From: Prinia subflava
Taxonomy: Eukaryota; Chordata; Aves; Passeriformes; Cisticolidae
Direction of reading: 5' to 3'
NCBI RefSeq assembly: GCF_021018805.1
Contig: NW_026960608.1
Location: forward strand, 2,170,001-2,234,000
Length of the DNA stretch: 64,000 bases
In this document: positions 19,386 to 31,121 of the stretch, one piece after another
How positions within the stretch are numbered: the stretch's first letter is position 1
Layout: every line of letters begins with the position of its first letter
Program-made: the position numbers and the translations under genes
The notes under the pieces: model-generated
The model's input: the letters and a program-made list of their open reading frames with translations, nothing else
Told to the model about the DNA's origin: nothing
The model's database searches: none

Positions 19386-21245
19386 TTACTGTATTTGGCT
19401 TGAGCCACAGTTTAAAACCTCTGTACTTGTGGCAAAGTGGTACCTTTCATAGATCATATGTGCCTTTTTTAGGTTTTTATTACGGTTTGTTTTATTTAAT
19501 ATCATGATTCTCTGCGTTCCTCTCAAGGTTGCCAACTTGGGATTGGTGGGCATTGTTATTACCTGCATGTTGTGAGCCACATGAGTAATTAAGCCGATCA
19601 GATATAGGATCAAACATGGAAGAAAAATTAAACTTGTTATTCCACATAGCATTATAAATACCACCTTTTCCCACCAGGTTATGCCAAAAAAATTTTCCTA
19701 CCATCCTTTATTAATTATGGATTCCCACTTTTGGACTGGTACATAGGCTTTTTACTGGATGCTTTTGTCTATATCCAAAACTGCATCTCCATTGTCATGA
19801 GTTTGTAGACAGCTATCAGATGTGTTAAACTTTCCACAAACACCTCCCTCTTGTGCTAAGGAATAGTCTACCACCAACCAATTTTGATACATTGCACCTT
19901 TGGTTTGCCTTTGCTGGCTGGTTATTAATTCCAAGGCCCAAGTTGTTTCATTAGTTATGATTTCTACAACTGCTTGGAGTCTTATGATATGATTTAACAT
20001 ATAGGTTGCGGTACGATATCCCCAACTCCCATCCTGCGCCCAAGTAGCTGGTCCATATGTATTATTCGTTCAGGAGGCCACTCCTCATTACCCCACTTTT
20101 GCTATCCCCCGATTTCTCTGGTTAATTCTCTTTTGTTTCTTTTTAAGGCATTGTAGACTGGTATTCCTAAATTATCTCTGTCTTGGTTTGGTAACAGAAA
20201 AAAATCTTGGTTGTATAATTCCTAGACTGCAACTTCCTTTCCATAGGGGAGGGAGTTTTGGATAACCCCTTTTTCCACATATGCAAGACAAACCCTCTGG
20301 TGCTTTCCATTACTCCTTTCTTTGGTTATTCATGTTTTCCCAAAATTTAAATATTTCGGGGAAGCTATAATAGGGGTTTTTCTCAGTGTCATTACACAAG
20401 AAAAATTTAATTTCTTTCTCATATTTACAATTCTTTTTCCTCTCCTGGGTCCAATATTGTGTTGGTTTTTCAGGGATCCACCACGTGGAAGTTCCATTAT
20501 AGACTTTATATCTTTTACAGGAGGTTTGTCCTACATTATCCAAGAATTTTCTTCCCATACACCAGAGGCATTCCTCTCCTATTGTTTCTGAACTTAATAT
20601 CCACCCCTCTGGGCAGTTTTCTCCTTTCATGTTGGTTCTGTTCCATTTGAGAAGTTCAACCAGGCCTAGGCTACTACCTTTCCATGACTACTCTTTGGTC
20701 ATTAAAGCCCCTCTACATACTCAGCAGTTGGTAGCATGTAGTTCTTTACTGATTCTTTTCCCCAAATCTACAAATGAATTCTTTCCTAACCTTGGGATTT
20801 TAATTTCATTTTCTGTTTGTTGTTTGAGTTTTGTATAGAAATCTCCATGTGGAGTTGGCTCTGGGTTGGATTGCTGTATCTGACCTTTTTTCTTGTTTAT
20901 TATTCATTCCCATATTAAATCTTTTATCCAATCCCAGCCTCCTTTCCATTCTCGGGTCTTATCTATGGAAAAACAAACCCATTTTTCTCTTTGTGGACAT
21001 CCACCATTAGATCCTAGGTTTTCTGCTACCCAGAACCTTTGCCCATTCTGTATGCAAGTGTCTAACTTAGATAAGTTATAACAGTGTTGGCTGATGAAGG
21101 TATGAGTGGCAAAATAAGAACCTTGAATTTTTCCATATTACAGTGCTCTGTAGCACTTGTGACATGGATCATCCAGATTCCCAAGAGGGAAAAGACTAAC
21201 AAGGAATAATAGGAGTCCAGTATACCATGTACCCCCACCTTCCAT
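19386..21245 (-). pseudogene. env of element X (surface and transmembrane glycoprotein remnant)
   Basis: A Met codon at 21245 begins a signal-peptide-like stretch (TGLLLFLVSLFPLG). The surface subunit follows with many cysteines and Asn-X-Ser/Thr sites (20310-20630: CPEGWILSSE, ECLWCMGRK). The transmembrane subunit is at 19752-20000, with a heptad region and the disulfide loop EGGVCGKFNTSDSC. A membrane anchor and tail end at 19386. Env mediates fusion in exogenous viruses. Here frameshifts and stops split it into at least five pieces. The TM loop resembles that of elements S and M. Confidence 0.75.
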
Positions 21246-21790
21246 GCCGGATGGGCTTGCTGCCCACAGCATGTATGTATGATCTTGGTGGCGAGTATAG
21301 TGGTTTATCTGGTCTTGCCTACTTATCTCCTTACTACTAAATTATCTGTTGCCTGCTTTTCTTATATTGTGGTTCTTCACTATTCCTTAGTCAGCCAGCG
21401 CTTATTAATTTTATTCACAGAATAGGGTCTTATGACATCCCCGTCATATGGAGTTGTTGTCTGCACTCAGAATAGGGTCCCTGTCTTTGATATACCACAC
21501 CCTCCCACTCAGCTTCTAATAGCTTGTGAATATTGGAGGGCATCCATTCAAGTCCACAACAGAGCATTAAAACTGGTACTTGCCCTCGATTTGTGTTTGA
21601 ATTTTTCCCTTTCTCTCTACAAATTTTGCAACACACTTGCTGTTTGGGGGAGCTACACTGCCAGAGCTGGCCACAATTTTTACACTGACATTGTACCAAA
21701 CTTGAATGTCTCGTCCTAGGGTGCTTAAAGCAGGGTAGGGGACCAGGAATAAATACAGGCAATGTCTCAGTAAGGAGTCAGTATTCACAG
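21246..21790 (-). other. Unassigned retroviral interior between RNase H and env of X
   Basis: Short minus-strand readings with Cys-rich content (21430-21788) were not recognised. Integrase, expected here in a complete provirus, is absent, so a deletion is likely. Confidence 0.4.
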
Positions 21791-22320
21791 TCCCTCTCTC
21801 TTATGTTAATATTTTGAGGGCTCGTTTCAAAGTGTGCAACCCACATGCTTGGGCTGACCAGCTAGAGGGTAACTTTCTTTTTTCTATGGTTATTAATTTT
21901 TCATCTATTATAGCATATCCTGACATTTGCTGCCCCTGAACTACCCTTGAGGACCCACCAATGTATAATCACTTCCCCCCCTTGAAGGGGTTGGTCTGTC
22001 AGATCTTCCCTCACTTTGGTCTGGTAGTTCATGATTTCTAAGCAATCATGCACTAGTTCCTCTATTGGTTCTCTATACAAAAACTAGGCAGGATTGTTTA
22101 TCTGTAATTAGTTCCAGGTCATCTTTGTCTATTAGAATTGCTTCATACTTAAGCACTCAAGAATCAGTGAGTCATTTCTCAGCTTTCTGATTCAAAATAT
22201 TTCTAACTGCATGTGGGGTGTGCACTTTTAATTTCCCTCCAAAAGTTAATTTTCTGCTTTCTTCTACTAGTAAGGCAATGGCTGCTCTGGCCTGGATACA
22301 GCCTGATTGATAAGTCCACA
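21791..22320 (-). pseudogene. Gammaretrovirus-like RT connection and RNase H start (element X)
   Basis: The minus strand reads ARAAIALLVEES, TPHAVRNILNQKAEK and LTDQPL, the order of the RT connection and the start of RNase H in gammaretroviral pol. Four or more stops interrupt it, and the RNase H part fades near 21800. It lies upstream of env X. Confidence 0.65.
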
Positions 22321-22355
22321 AAAAATATTTTAATGGTGGAAAAAGAAGGGGGAAA

Positions 22356-22697
22356 TGTGGGAAAACAGCTAAGAAGCAAGACTCAAAGTACTGCTGAACT
22401 CATTACAGAAGTAGATGTGCTAGAGGGCTACAAGCCCTGGCAAGTTGAGGCAGGACCCAGAAGGAGGAAGAGATAGGGGTGTGTGTATGTATGTATGCAA
22501 GGCAGTACAGACCTGTACAAGTCTGTGCTAGCCCATAGTTAAGGAATGTTACTAAGAAACATAGATATGATTGTTATTGCTTAAGCAAGTAGTTATTTTT
22601 ACCTCATGCTTGAAAGGTATATAAACCAGCAGTGTGTTCAATAAAATGGGCTTCATGATGCAAACCATGGAGACTCCATCTCTTCAATCGCCCAACA
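22356..22697 (+). repeat. Solo LTR Z
   Basis: The ends are TGTGGGAAAACAGC and CGCCCAACA. A TATA box (GGTATATAAACC, near 22617) and AATAAA (near 22639) give the direction. Flanks GGAAA (22351-22355) and GGAAT (22698-22702) look like a duplication with one change. The purine-rich stretch on its left resembles a polypurine tract but reads as RT connection on the other strand. Confidence 0.75.
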
Positions 22698-23891
22698 GGA
22701 ATAAATCCAGGGGATGCCTCAGCAGGGAGAGTTGATTTTTTTTTGTAGGTCACAGGTAAGAGCAAAGAATCTAGGATCACCTATGGCCCTGGTGTCTTTT
22801 AATTTAGATAACCCTGATCCACTTCATTGGGGAGGAAGTAAATTACTGCCCCAGAGGCTGTGTCAGAGTTTGGTTAGCCTCTGGACTCTGGGAATACAAA
22901 AGAATTCATAAAGTTCAGAGGGAACTCCCTCCCAGCCTGGATTGATGTGTTGTTGCTCGTTGTTACTTGCCACACTGAGCACGCATGTTTCACTTTAGAG
23001 TCATTCTTAGTCCTCCTATGGAAGTGACGATTTTCCAATCGCTGGGTTCTTCTACAGGTCCTTTTATTCTGTCAGCATGAGTCCATCCTCATTCTGCAGT
23101 TTGTACAGCCGATTCACTGGTGAGCAGCACCAGAAAGGGACCTTTTCATTATGGGTTTAAAGGTTGGTCTTTCCATGATTTAGCCATTACCCAGTTCCCA
23201 GGACTGAAGTGAATTTTGAAATCTAGAGTAGCAGTCAGAGGGATTATCTTTTTTTCTAGCAGTCCCTCTAGGGTTTGTGCTATAGACAGGACATATTTCT
23301 TGATGCTGTCCTCCTCTTCTTCATAAGTGGCAATCCTATTTGGTGAAATCAGAAAAGGTAGCCCAAACATCATTTCATAAGATGAAATCCCTAAATCTGA
23401 TCTAGGTTGAGTTCTAATTCTTAATAAGGCTAGGGGTAGGCATTTCACCCACGACATTTGGGTTTCAATCATCAGTTCAGTTAGAGTTCTCTTAAGAGAT
23501 TGATTCATCCTTTTAACTCATCCTGAACTTCGTGGATGCCATAGACTGTGTAATTCCCATTCTACACCCAGAGCTTGGACCACCTGATGTAGTATTTTTG
23601 ATGTGAAATGGGTTCCTAGATCTGAGTCAATGATGTTCACTATTCCATTATTAATTCCAGAAGAGTTTTGCATCTAACATTGGCAGTAGCTTTAACAGTT
23701 GGTACTGCCCCTACCCAATGAGTTAAAGGATCTACTATTACTAGCAAAAATTTCCACCATTGCACTTGGGGAACTTTAGTAAAATCTACCTGGATACTTT
23801 GAAAGGGTCATAAAGCTAATTCTCGCCCTCCTTGGTGAGTTTTCCTCATAACTTTTCTGTTTGCTTTTTAACAGATCACACACATTTCAGT
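22698..23891 (-). pseudogene. Gammaretrovirus-like integrase (element X2) with lost catalytic glutamate
   Basis: The minus strand has the core with D in IQVDFTKV (about 23790), D in DSDLGTHFTS (about 23615), then WELHSLWHPRSSG. Where the triad's Glu is expected, before RMNQSLKRTL, the codon is AAA (Lys), at about 23516. The reading 23149-23508 continues through LRIRTQPRSDLGISSYEMMFG and the C-terminal domain. Stops occur throughout. It is cut on the right by LTR B at 23892. Confidence 0.75.
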
Positions 23892-24351
23892 TGATGCCTT
23901 AAGTACTAGCTTTCATGTATTCCAGATTCTGTGCTGCCTAGGGATGTAGTTCTGAGTCTCGTATTAAGTGCTAGTAAGTGCTCCTCACAGAGAAGGTAGA
24001 AAAAACAAATTGTTTTCCTGCTGAAGACCAAGGACAACGAGTACAAATTTCAGGCCCAAAAGCATAAACAATGGTGGACTGAAGAAAGAAAACGAGAAAG
24101 GATGGGACTTCACAACCTGTAGCTGTAATTGGACAACTAAACTCCAATATGCAAGTGGACCAAAACTTGTAAAATTGTGAGACCTTGTGACCAGTGGTCC
24201 ATTTTGTGACCATTTTAAGTCTACCTTGGGTGTAGCCCTGGTCAGTCTTTTGTCCTGCCCAAGATGTATCCTAAAGGCCCTTCAATAAATATCTACTTTA
24301 TTCTCTAGCTCTGTCCAGTCTCTGTTTCAGGTCAGCCTTCCCAAGGCATCA
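23892..24351 (+). repeat. LTR of family B, 5' copy
   Basis: It starts TGATGCCTTAAG and ends CCAAGGCATCA, the inverted termini of this family. AATAAATATC (near 24285) is the polyadenylation signal. Length 460, close to 449 for the copy at 3037. Confidence 0.8.
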
Positions 24352-25536
24352 GTTTCTGGCAACCACAAAGGGACAGTGAGGCATCTGAAAAACCCACCTG
24401 GACCAGAGGAACACCCAGCTCCTGCCCCCCCACTCCTGCCAGCACTCCGAAGGGAGACCGCCCCAGATGTGGCCAAGAAGGTATCAGAGCCCAAAAATCC
24501 AAAGTTCCATGGACCTGATAGAGACATGCTTGAGTATTTGAATAAAAGGGGTATTTTGTTTAGCACCTGAGTTAGGTGTTAGTGTGGAAGGGCCCTAGGG
24601 TCAGGCGGAGTGCTGTCCATCTCCCCTGCTGGTAGTAAGGGAGGACGCTCTCTGAATAGCTGTGTTAGATTGCAGTGCTGTTGGCCGGAGGCCAGCAGTG
24701 GCACAAGGAGTCATTCCCTGCCTTGCTGCTCCAAAGGGCAGGAGTTCAAATTCTGTCCTTGCTTTTGCTCTCTCTCTCTCCCTGGTTACTTTCTTACTCA
24801 TAACTGTTGAGATATGGGGTGTATATTTTCTTGTGGATACTTTAACAATAATATCCCAAGAGATAGTCCCCTGGGGTTAGTATTGAAAAACTGGACTGAT
24901 TTAACCTGGGAGCATTCCTTATTCTTTAAATCCAAACTTATTAGACTCTCAGAAAAGATCTGACCGACTTATGAAATAGATAACCATGAGACGTGGCCTT
25001 AATTCGGGAGTCTTGATAAGAACTTGATATCAAGTTTAATCTCTCACTTACAAGAAGACCTATATTTCAACAAGCTAGAATATGCTAGGCTCTTTATGGT
25101 GTTGGATTGTGGGCAAGGGCCAGAGAAAAAGGAGCATATATTGGTCTTAAAGAAAAACAGGGTAAAAGTAAAAAAAATATTAATTGATATGGGAAAGAGA
25201 ATATAAAAGAACCCAAGGAGGCGGAGATAGACCTCATAGAGTCTGATTTGGAGGGCAGACCCAAGACTGGGTCTGGATGAGGCCCCTCCAGCCCTGGTCC
25301 CACCGGTGCCACCCCCGGTGGTGCTGCTGGCCCCTCCACCCCCGGTCCTTCCCCCACTGGCACTGTCACCCCTGATGTCACAACAGGTGGGTCAGGAAGG
25401 GCTTTGACAACCACCGCTGCCACCCCTGATCAGGCTGGGCAGGGAGCTGCCTCAGATGACTTCATCGGTCCACACAGGTACACAGCTTGGGACCAGCAAC
25501 ATACTAAGTCCTGTATGGCCCTTCCTATGGTTGGGA
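24352..25536 (+). pseudogene. Interior remnant of a family B provirus (gag-like)
   Basis: The plus strand between the two LTR B pieces contains a charged segment (KEPKEAEIDLIESDLEGRP, near 25210-25250) followed by a Pro/Gly/Thr-rich stretch. This is the usual composition of gag between matrix and capsid. No pol or env is present, so most of the interior is deleted. Product assignment is tentative. Confidence 0.4.
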
Positions 25537-25687
25537 GTAGTAGACCATTTTAAGTCCTCCTTCGGTGTAGCCCTGGTCAGGCTTTTGTCCTGCCCAAGGT
25601 GTACCCTAAAGGCCTTTCAATAAATCTCTACTTTATTCTCTAGCTCTGCCCAGTGTCTGTTTCAGGTCAGCCTTTCCAAAGGCATCA
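25537..25687 (+). repeat. Partial 3' LTR of family B
   Basis: The last ~150 bases match the end of 23892-24351 (CCATTTTAAGTC, AATAAAT, GGTCAGCC, ending AAGGCATCA). The upstream part is missing. Its right flank (CATTC) does not match TCAGT, the left flank of the 5' LTR. Confidence 0.75.
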
Positions 25688-27010
25688 CATTCTTCTGAGA
25701 CCTTTTTTATAAAAATGGTTATTGTCAGATTTACAAATCTTATTAGATCCAACTTTGCAAATTTGGAATAGAATCCATAAACTAGTCATTAATGTCCGAA
25801 CTACAATAGTTACACCAATCTATTTTCTCGTAGTCACATTTAAATTTGGAATCCATGAGGTTATCCAATCAAATATATCTTCCTATTGATTTTTTAAATT
25901 TCATTAATGATTCTGGCATTCTTTCTAATTTCTTCCAAATCAGTCTGTATTCTCAGTCTGATCTATGCATGCACAGCATCTGATGTTGAGAACTGTGCAC
26001 ACACTACCTTTGGATGTCAGAAGCAAATCCAAAGCCATTTGATTTTGTTTAACTACCTTTGGGAGGCTGGTAACTCCTTGTTGCAAGGCACTGATTACAT
26101 TGCTTGTCTGATTTTCTATTTGTTCAATAACTCCAGATATGTTCACTATAGCCTTTTCCAATTAAGGCACTCCAAACCATGGTAAGAATCTGCTCATAAA
26201 TTTGTGGAATCCAGAGGATCTCTCAACTAAGGGATTTAAATTTCATTTTTGTCTTGTTATAAAAGATCATAGGTGTCCTCTGGGGAATTCTGATTTATCA
26301 ATGATATTTATTTCTGGAACTACAGTTCCAATGGTGTGTATTCCTTGCCATTTAGAGGGTAGAGCTTTTCTAGCTTGATTTCCACAAAGCCAATAGTTTC
26401 CCATATTGTCTGGAATAGGATACCAATATATGTTTAAAATGCCTATTCCTGTTGCGACACTTGTGATAAACCCCTACCATTTTTCCTTGGTTATACTCAG
26501 GTAACTCCATTTTTTTGGTGTGAAGCTACTCCTGGTGCCTTTAGGCATCTGTGAACACAGGAGATCTCAATGACTGCTATTTCTACTGTCAGGATTTGTT
26601 GATCTGTGGAGGTTTGGGCTGTCTTTTCCTTTCAGAAGGAGCATCACTCCAAGTGGAGGAAAACCAGTGGGAAATAGTTTGCTGTCAGAATCCCCATCAT
26701 CTGAATACTTTCATCCAAATGAGTGGGAAACAGAACGAATCCAGCAGTTTCTGCAGTTTATCAGTGTCACAGCTTGCATTAGCTTTAGATGTGAATTTCC
26801 CTTTCAAAGATCAGGTGGCATTAGTTCTATGTGTGTTATATTAGAGTGGCCCTTTGGAAAAGTGATATTGCTTTCTTTTCTTTCTTTTATAATCACTAGT
26901 TGCAAGGTTTTGTTGAGATGGCTGACTAATCCAGGAGTGACCAGCCATGCTGTGGTATTGAAAACACTGACCTGTAAACAAAGAAGAGTAAACCATACAA
27001 TAATTGTCAT
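25688..27010 (-). pseudogene. env of element E (CX6CC-type transmembrane protein remnant)
   Basis: A Met at 27010 opens a signal-like segment (IIVWFTLLCLQV) with several N-glycosylation sites. The transmembrane subunit at 25940-26161 has a heptad stretch (IEQIENQTSNVISALQQ) and NQMALDLL..., then the CX6CC motif CTVLNIRCC that links SU and TM in gammaretrovirus-type env. Stops and frameshifts split it. Its right-hand neighbours carry the pol of the same element; its left end abuts the LTR B piece. Confidence 0.7.
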
Positions 27011-28200
27011 TTTAGAGTTTCTGATTATGTTAGTGTGCTGTCCAGTATGGTCCCTCTGTGTCCGGAACTGGCTTTATTCATTTATAGGAGTCTAGGAGTC
27101 TCCATCAGTAGCCTCCATAGCTGTGTAGCTAGTCAACAGTCCTCCCCACTGCTGCTTGAGCAGCTCCTTGTCTTACATCCGGTTGCACACCTAGTCTTCT
27201 GTCTGGTGAAGATATACTTGAACATCCAAGGTTATTAGGTAAATCAAACAACAGAACTTAAGCAATAATAAATGTGCTTTTTCCACAGAGAGTTGCTGCT
27301 GCAATTGTCTCTGAACTCTAGTTTTATACATAGCACTATACTCACTACCACCACATGGGAGCAGTTTGCAAGGTTTCATTGAGAAACTTTTGTTCAGAGC
27401 ATGTAACGAATAGATGTGGGGATTTAGATAAGTTTCTGCCTTTTCCCCTGGCCTCCAGCAGCAGGCAGTAGCTTTATTGAGGTGACCAGCATACCAAAAC
27501 CCACTGTTGTTCACAAGTTCTTTAATAATGGCTGATTCAGTCTATTATAGAATGAGTTGTTTATTTAATAGACATAAAACTAACAGACATAAGACTGAAA
27601 ACAAACTATATACTACACAGGAATAAGGACAAAAAAGAAACCACTAGTAGGTATATACAGCACAGGATTAAAGGTTACAGCTAGTGCAGAAATAATATAA
27701 CTTAAGATTCAATGCATTTTACCATCCAGTTGTTACTGGGGCACACATTGAGATCCTTTCCCTCAATTCCCAGGAAAGTAACTGCAGAATCTATGTCCAA
27801 ACTCCAGGGAGAAGTCTCAAACACTTGTCAGGGTGTGTGTGTAAGAGACTTATGCCTCTGTGATAATTTTTGTGTCTTTTATAGTTTGTAAAACAGTGTC
27901 TCTCAGTCAAGAATATTTCTTTTATCTCTTCCCACATCTGCTCTCCTGACTAAGATGTTGATTCTTAGCTGGGGTCTGAGACCTTTTGGCACCAGATATG
28001 ACCTCTTGCTGGGCCTTTCACCTACCTGGTTACCTCTTCCATATCTGCACCAATTATCTGTGGTAGAAAGGAGGAGGACACATCCTGCCACAGAGCATAA
28101 AACAATCTTGTACAGAGACAAAAGCAGTTTAAAATGTAGGGAATACCCATCGGGAACTGATTCTGTGTTGGTGGTCATTAGACTAAAAAAACATCCAGGC
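27011..28200 (-). other. Unassigned retroviral or LTR-like sequence between integrase and env of E
   Basis: 27530-27900 resembles 41660-42000 (shared words such as AACCACTAGTAGG/CACTACTAGTAG and CTTTTATAGTTT), which suggests an LTR-like repeat on the minus strand with AATAAAC near 27555. No coding content was recognised. Confidence 0.35.
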
Positions 28201-28834
28201 CATTAGTCCTTGACTGTCGGTCAGAGACATAGGTACAATCCCAGTTTGGGATAACTTGACCATGACTGGTTGGCCTACCTTCAAGTTGTCCTGAAAAGTT
28301 TCAATTTTAAAATTTAGAACTGTTTCAAGAGACAAAGGGCTCAGGAAAACTCATGAAACAGGACTACCCATTGGTACATATCAGTTATTTATCTGATATA
28401 ATGCAGAGGGTAACCTTTTATCCCATACAGAATTGTGTGGCTTAAGGTATGGCTTTAGCAAACCACTGGCATGCTCCACGATCCCATTTGCTTGGGGATA
28501 ATAAGGTGCATGGAAAACCCATTAAATACCTTCCTTTTTGGCCTAATCTTGTACCATCACACTGGTAAAGTGTGATTCATTGTCTCTCTGGGACAAGGAG
28601 ACTGGAAAATCAGTTACTGAGTCCCAAAATAGTAGCTTTGTCATCAGCGTGCCTGCTTTTAGTGGCAACTAACAGTCCAGATATCGGTTCCACAACTGTT
28701 AGTATGTACTTTGTAACCATTAGATGTCTTTAGAAGTCCAATGTAATCTATTTGCCAAGTCGACCAGAGCATTTTGTTACTTTTAATATGTGAAGGTGGT
28801 GCCAGGTCTGGATGATTTTGTTCAAGTCTCAGCT
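28201..28834 (-). pseudogene. Integrase core of element E
   Basis: The minus strand reads WSTWQIDYIG (first Asp near 28750), QRDNESHFTS (second, near 28580) and PYYPQANGIVEH (Glu near 28475), so the catalytic residues are kept. In-frame stops (for example after GI before WVFHAPYY) inactivate it. It is separated from its zinc domain by LTR F. Confidence 0.75.
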
Positions 28835-29283
28835 TGATAGGATGGGGTTAAAATTATTTCTACATTGCCAGCAGCTAATTAAGGGTGGTGGTGGTAAAAA
28901 GACGCACGACCTGAACCTGCTGAGCAGCCAGGCCTTGGAACAGAACATCAGCTTTCTGTAACTAGCGTCATACTATTGTTTTAACTGAATCGAGTGTGAC
29001 TTGGGTCCGGGAGATAATTAGGGAAGAATAGTCTTAACCAAATCAAGTATACCTTAGGGGAAGAATAGGTATGATTTGTGATAGTAACTAAGGATCAGAG
29101 GAGTTGGTAGTTAGGGGTGGGTGTTAATTAACACATGTATAATGTGAAGGTATAAAAATCACAAAGCGACTTTGTATTCTCGGGCATAAGATTTGGGCCA
29201 CTTTGGCCCCTGTGCCCCCGTGCGAATAAAAAGCACCAACATATAATCTGCCTTGCCTGGTTATATGTTTTCCTATGCTAACA
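28835..29283 (+). repeat. Solo LTR F1 inserted in integrase of E
   Basis: The ends are TGATAGGATGG and CTATGCTAACA, with a 4-base duplication AGCT (28831-28834, 29284-29287). TATA (GGTATAAAAATC, near 29151) and AATAAAAAGC (near 29225) give the direction. Joining the flanks restores a continuous integrase reading. A second copy is at 60399-60834. Confidence 0.85.
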
Positions 29284-29423
29284 AGCTGGCACTGGGGACA
29301 CTGTGAGAAAGCCTTTACACATCTTCCTGGTCAATGGCCAGCCTCTGCTATGTGCTGCAAAAAATAGAGCTTCCTGTCCCGTATGCCCTAATTTACAATG
29401 TAACCATTCACCCAATTGATACC
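29284..29423 (-). pseudogene. Integrase zinc domain of element E
   Basis: The minus strand reads HCKLGHTGQEALF and RGWPLTRKMC, a His-x3-His and Cys block of the integrase N-terminal zinc domain. LTR F lies on one side and LTR P1 on the other. Confidence 0.7.
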
Positions 29424-31121
29424 TGTTACCATGAGATTTCCTAGTTTGCTGAGCGTTCGTATTAAGTAGAAAGATTTGCACCTTCTCACGCTCAGTTCAT
29501 GTAAACAGGAGATTGTGTTTTGTAAATATTGCCATTGTTTTGAACTCCTTCTCCAAGAGAAGGGGAGGTTTAATGACAGTCTGTCTCGGTTTGAGGGGGA
29601 GGTGAATTTTTCAGGGAGTTGTGAGCAAACTAATCAGTGGTCAGGTTTTATGCTGGCACTTAGAGTAGCTACTGAGAGGTTGGACACGTCTCTGAGGACA
29701 CAAGAGGTTAGAAGTGGGGACTGCTAGAGGGTCTGCCTCTTTTAGATTCCGGCTTCAGCAGGGCAACACCTCCCCTGCCCGGCTTTCAAGGCTGGGTGGG
29801 GGAGGAGAACCACGTGGCAGAGCTAGAGGAGAACTATGCAGCCGAGCTGAGGTGAGCTGGAGCCCCAGGGGGAAGAGAGTGAACAAGCTTTGAGCTGAGC
29901 TGGCCCCATCTAGGATGGAGGGGTGGAAAACTGTAGAGGTGCCTTCTTTCCTCCCCCCCTCCCCCCCTGCCCCCCCCCCCCCCCGGGAGAAGATGCCTTG
30001 CTGTGAGTAGGAGCTGCCGAAGCAGAGAGTGCCTGAGCCTGCAGCCCTCTGCCGGGAGCCAAGAACTGTTAACTCTTTCTGAGGCAGAAAGAAACTTTTC
30101 CCAGACATTAACTCTCATAGCTAGTAGCTTCAGAAAAGAGAGAGAAACAGCTTGAGACTGAGATGATAAAAGAAAGATGAAAAGAATCCCAGATGGCAGA
30201 GATGAAGAAGAGTAGCTTTTTAAGCTGAACTTTTCTTGCATGATGTTAGCCATAGACTGAACTTGAGACTCTTTTGAACATAAACTGCATTTTGGGGTAG
30301 ATGTAGCTTAGCTCGACTTGCTGCAGTAAAGTGAACAGAGAAGAGAGGAAGAGGGTGTAGTGGTGCCCTCTGCCCTCAGAGAAGAAACCCTCGGCCCCAG
30401 GGGAAAAATAGAGAGAGCCCAGCATGCAAGCATCCTTAAAAAGAGCCCTATATGCAGCTTTAGCCCATGGACAGTAGTGAGAGCACTAGACATAGAGAAG
30501 AGAGTGTCACTACAGCAGCCAAGTAGTGCCATGAGTGACACAAACACACATAAAAGGTGAACCTGTGTTTTTCTGAGGAGCAGTCTGTGGTGTGAGAAAG
30601 ACTCCTCTCTTCCTTACTGAATTGAAGATTAGTTTTTGAGTAGTAATTGTTTGATTTAAAACCCAAGGTTTTAGTGCCATGGAAGGTAACATGTGAGGGG
30701 TGGAAATTGGGAAGAAGAGAAGAAATGCTCTGGGAAGTTTTCATTTCTGTTTTTCTTTTGTGTGTGTGTTTGAAGTGTTGTTTTTTCTTTCCTATTTCTG
30801 TTCTTATGTAATGTAATAAAGTTTTTGTCTTCTGTTTTCAAGTTTTGAGCCTGCTCTGCTCTGTTCCTGATCACATCCCACAGTAGTTGCTAAGAAAAAC
30901 ATATACTCATGGGTGCATTAACATCTAGCCAGTGAAAACCCATGACACAGTCCCTTTGACCAATGTGGTTGAGAGGTGGGAACACCACTCTCCAATCCAT
31001 GGGCACCTTGCTAAAAGTATATAATAGGAAGTAATAAACAAAGCTGGAGATTCTCCCTGCTGCTTCTGCTCTCCCAAATTCTTGGCTCCGTGTGTCTTTT
31101 CGAGCGAGGCTCACAGCGACA
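29424..31121 (+). repeat. Solo LTR P1, with LTR C2 nested inside
   Basis: The ends are TGTTACCATGAG and CACAGCGACA. A perfect 6-base duplication GATACC lies at 29418-29423 and 31122-31127. TATATAATAGG and AATAAAC (near 31017-31038) give the direction. Without the nested LTR it is about 330 bases, like the copy at 32190-32520. The 6-base duplication suggests a class II element. Confidence 0.85.
29582..30947 (+). repeat. Solo LTR C2 nested in LTR P1
   Basis: It starts TGTCTCGGTTTGAG and ends AAAACCCATGACA, with the 5-base duplication CAGTC (29577-29581, 30948-30952). It is related to C1 along its whole length and has similar long C runs (29958-29993). Confidence 0.9.

Noticed and set aside
22340..22697. 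LTR Z as a 3' LTR with polypurine tract
   Set aside because: The purine-rich stretch is the complement of an RT connection reading, and GGAA(A/T) flanks the LTR on both sides, so it is a solo insertion.
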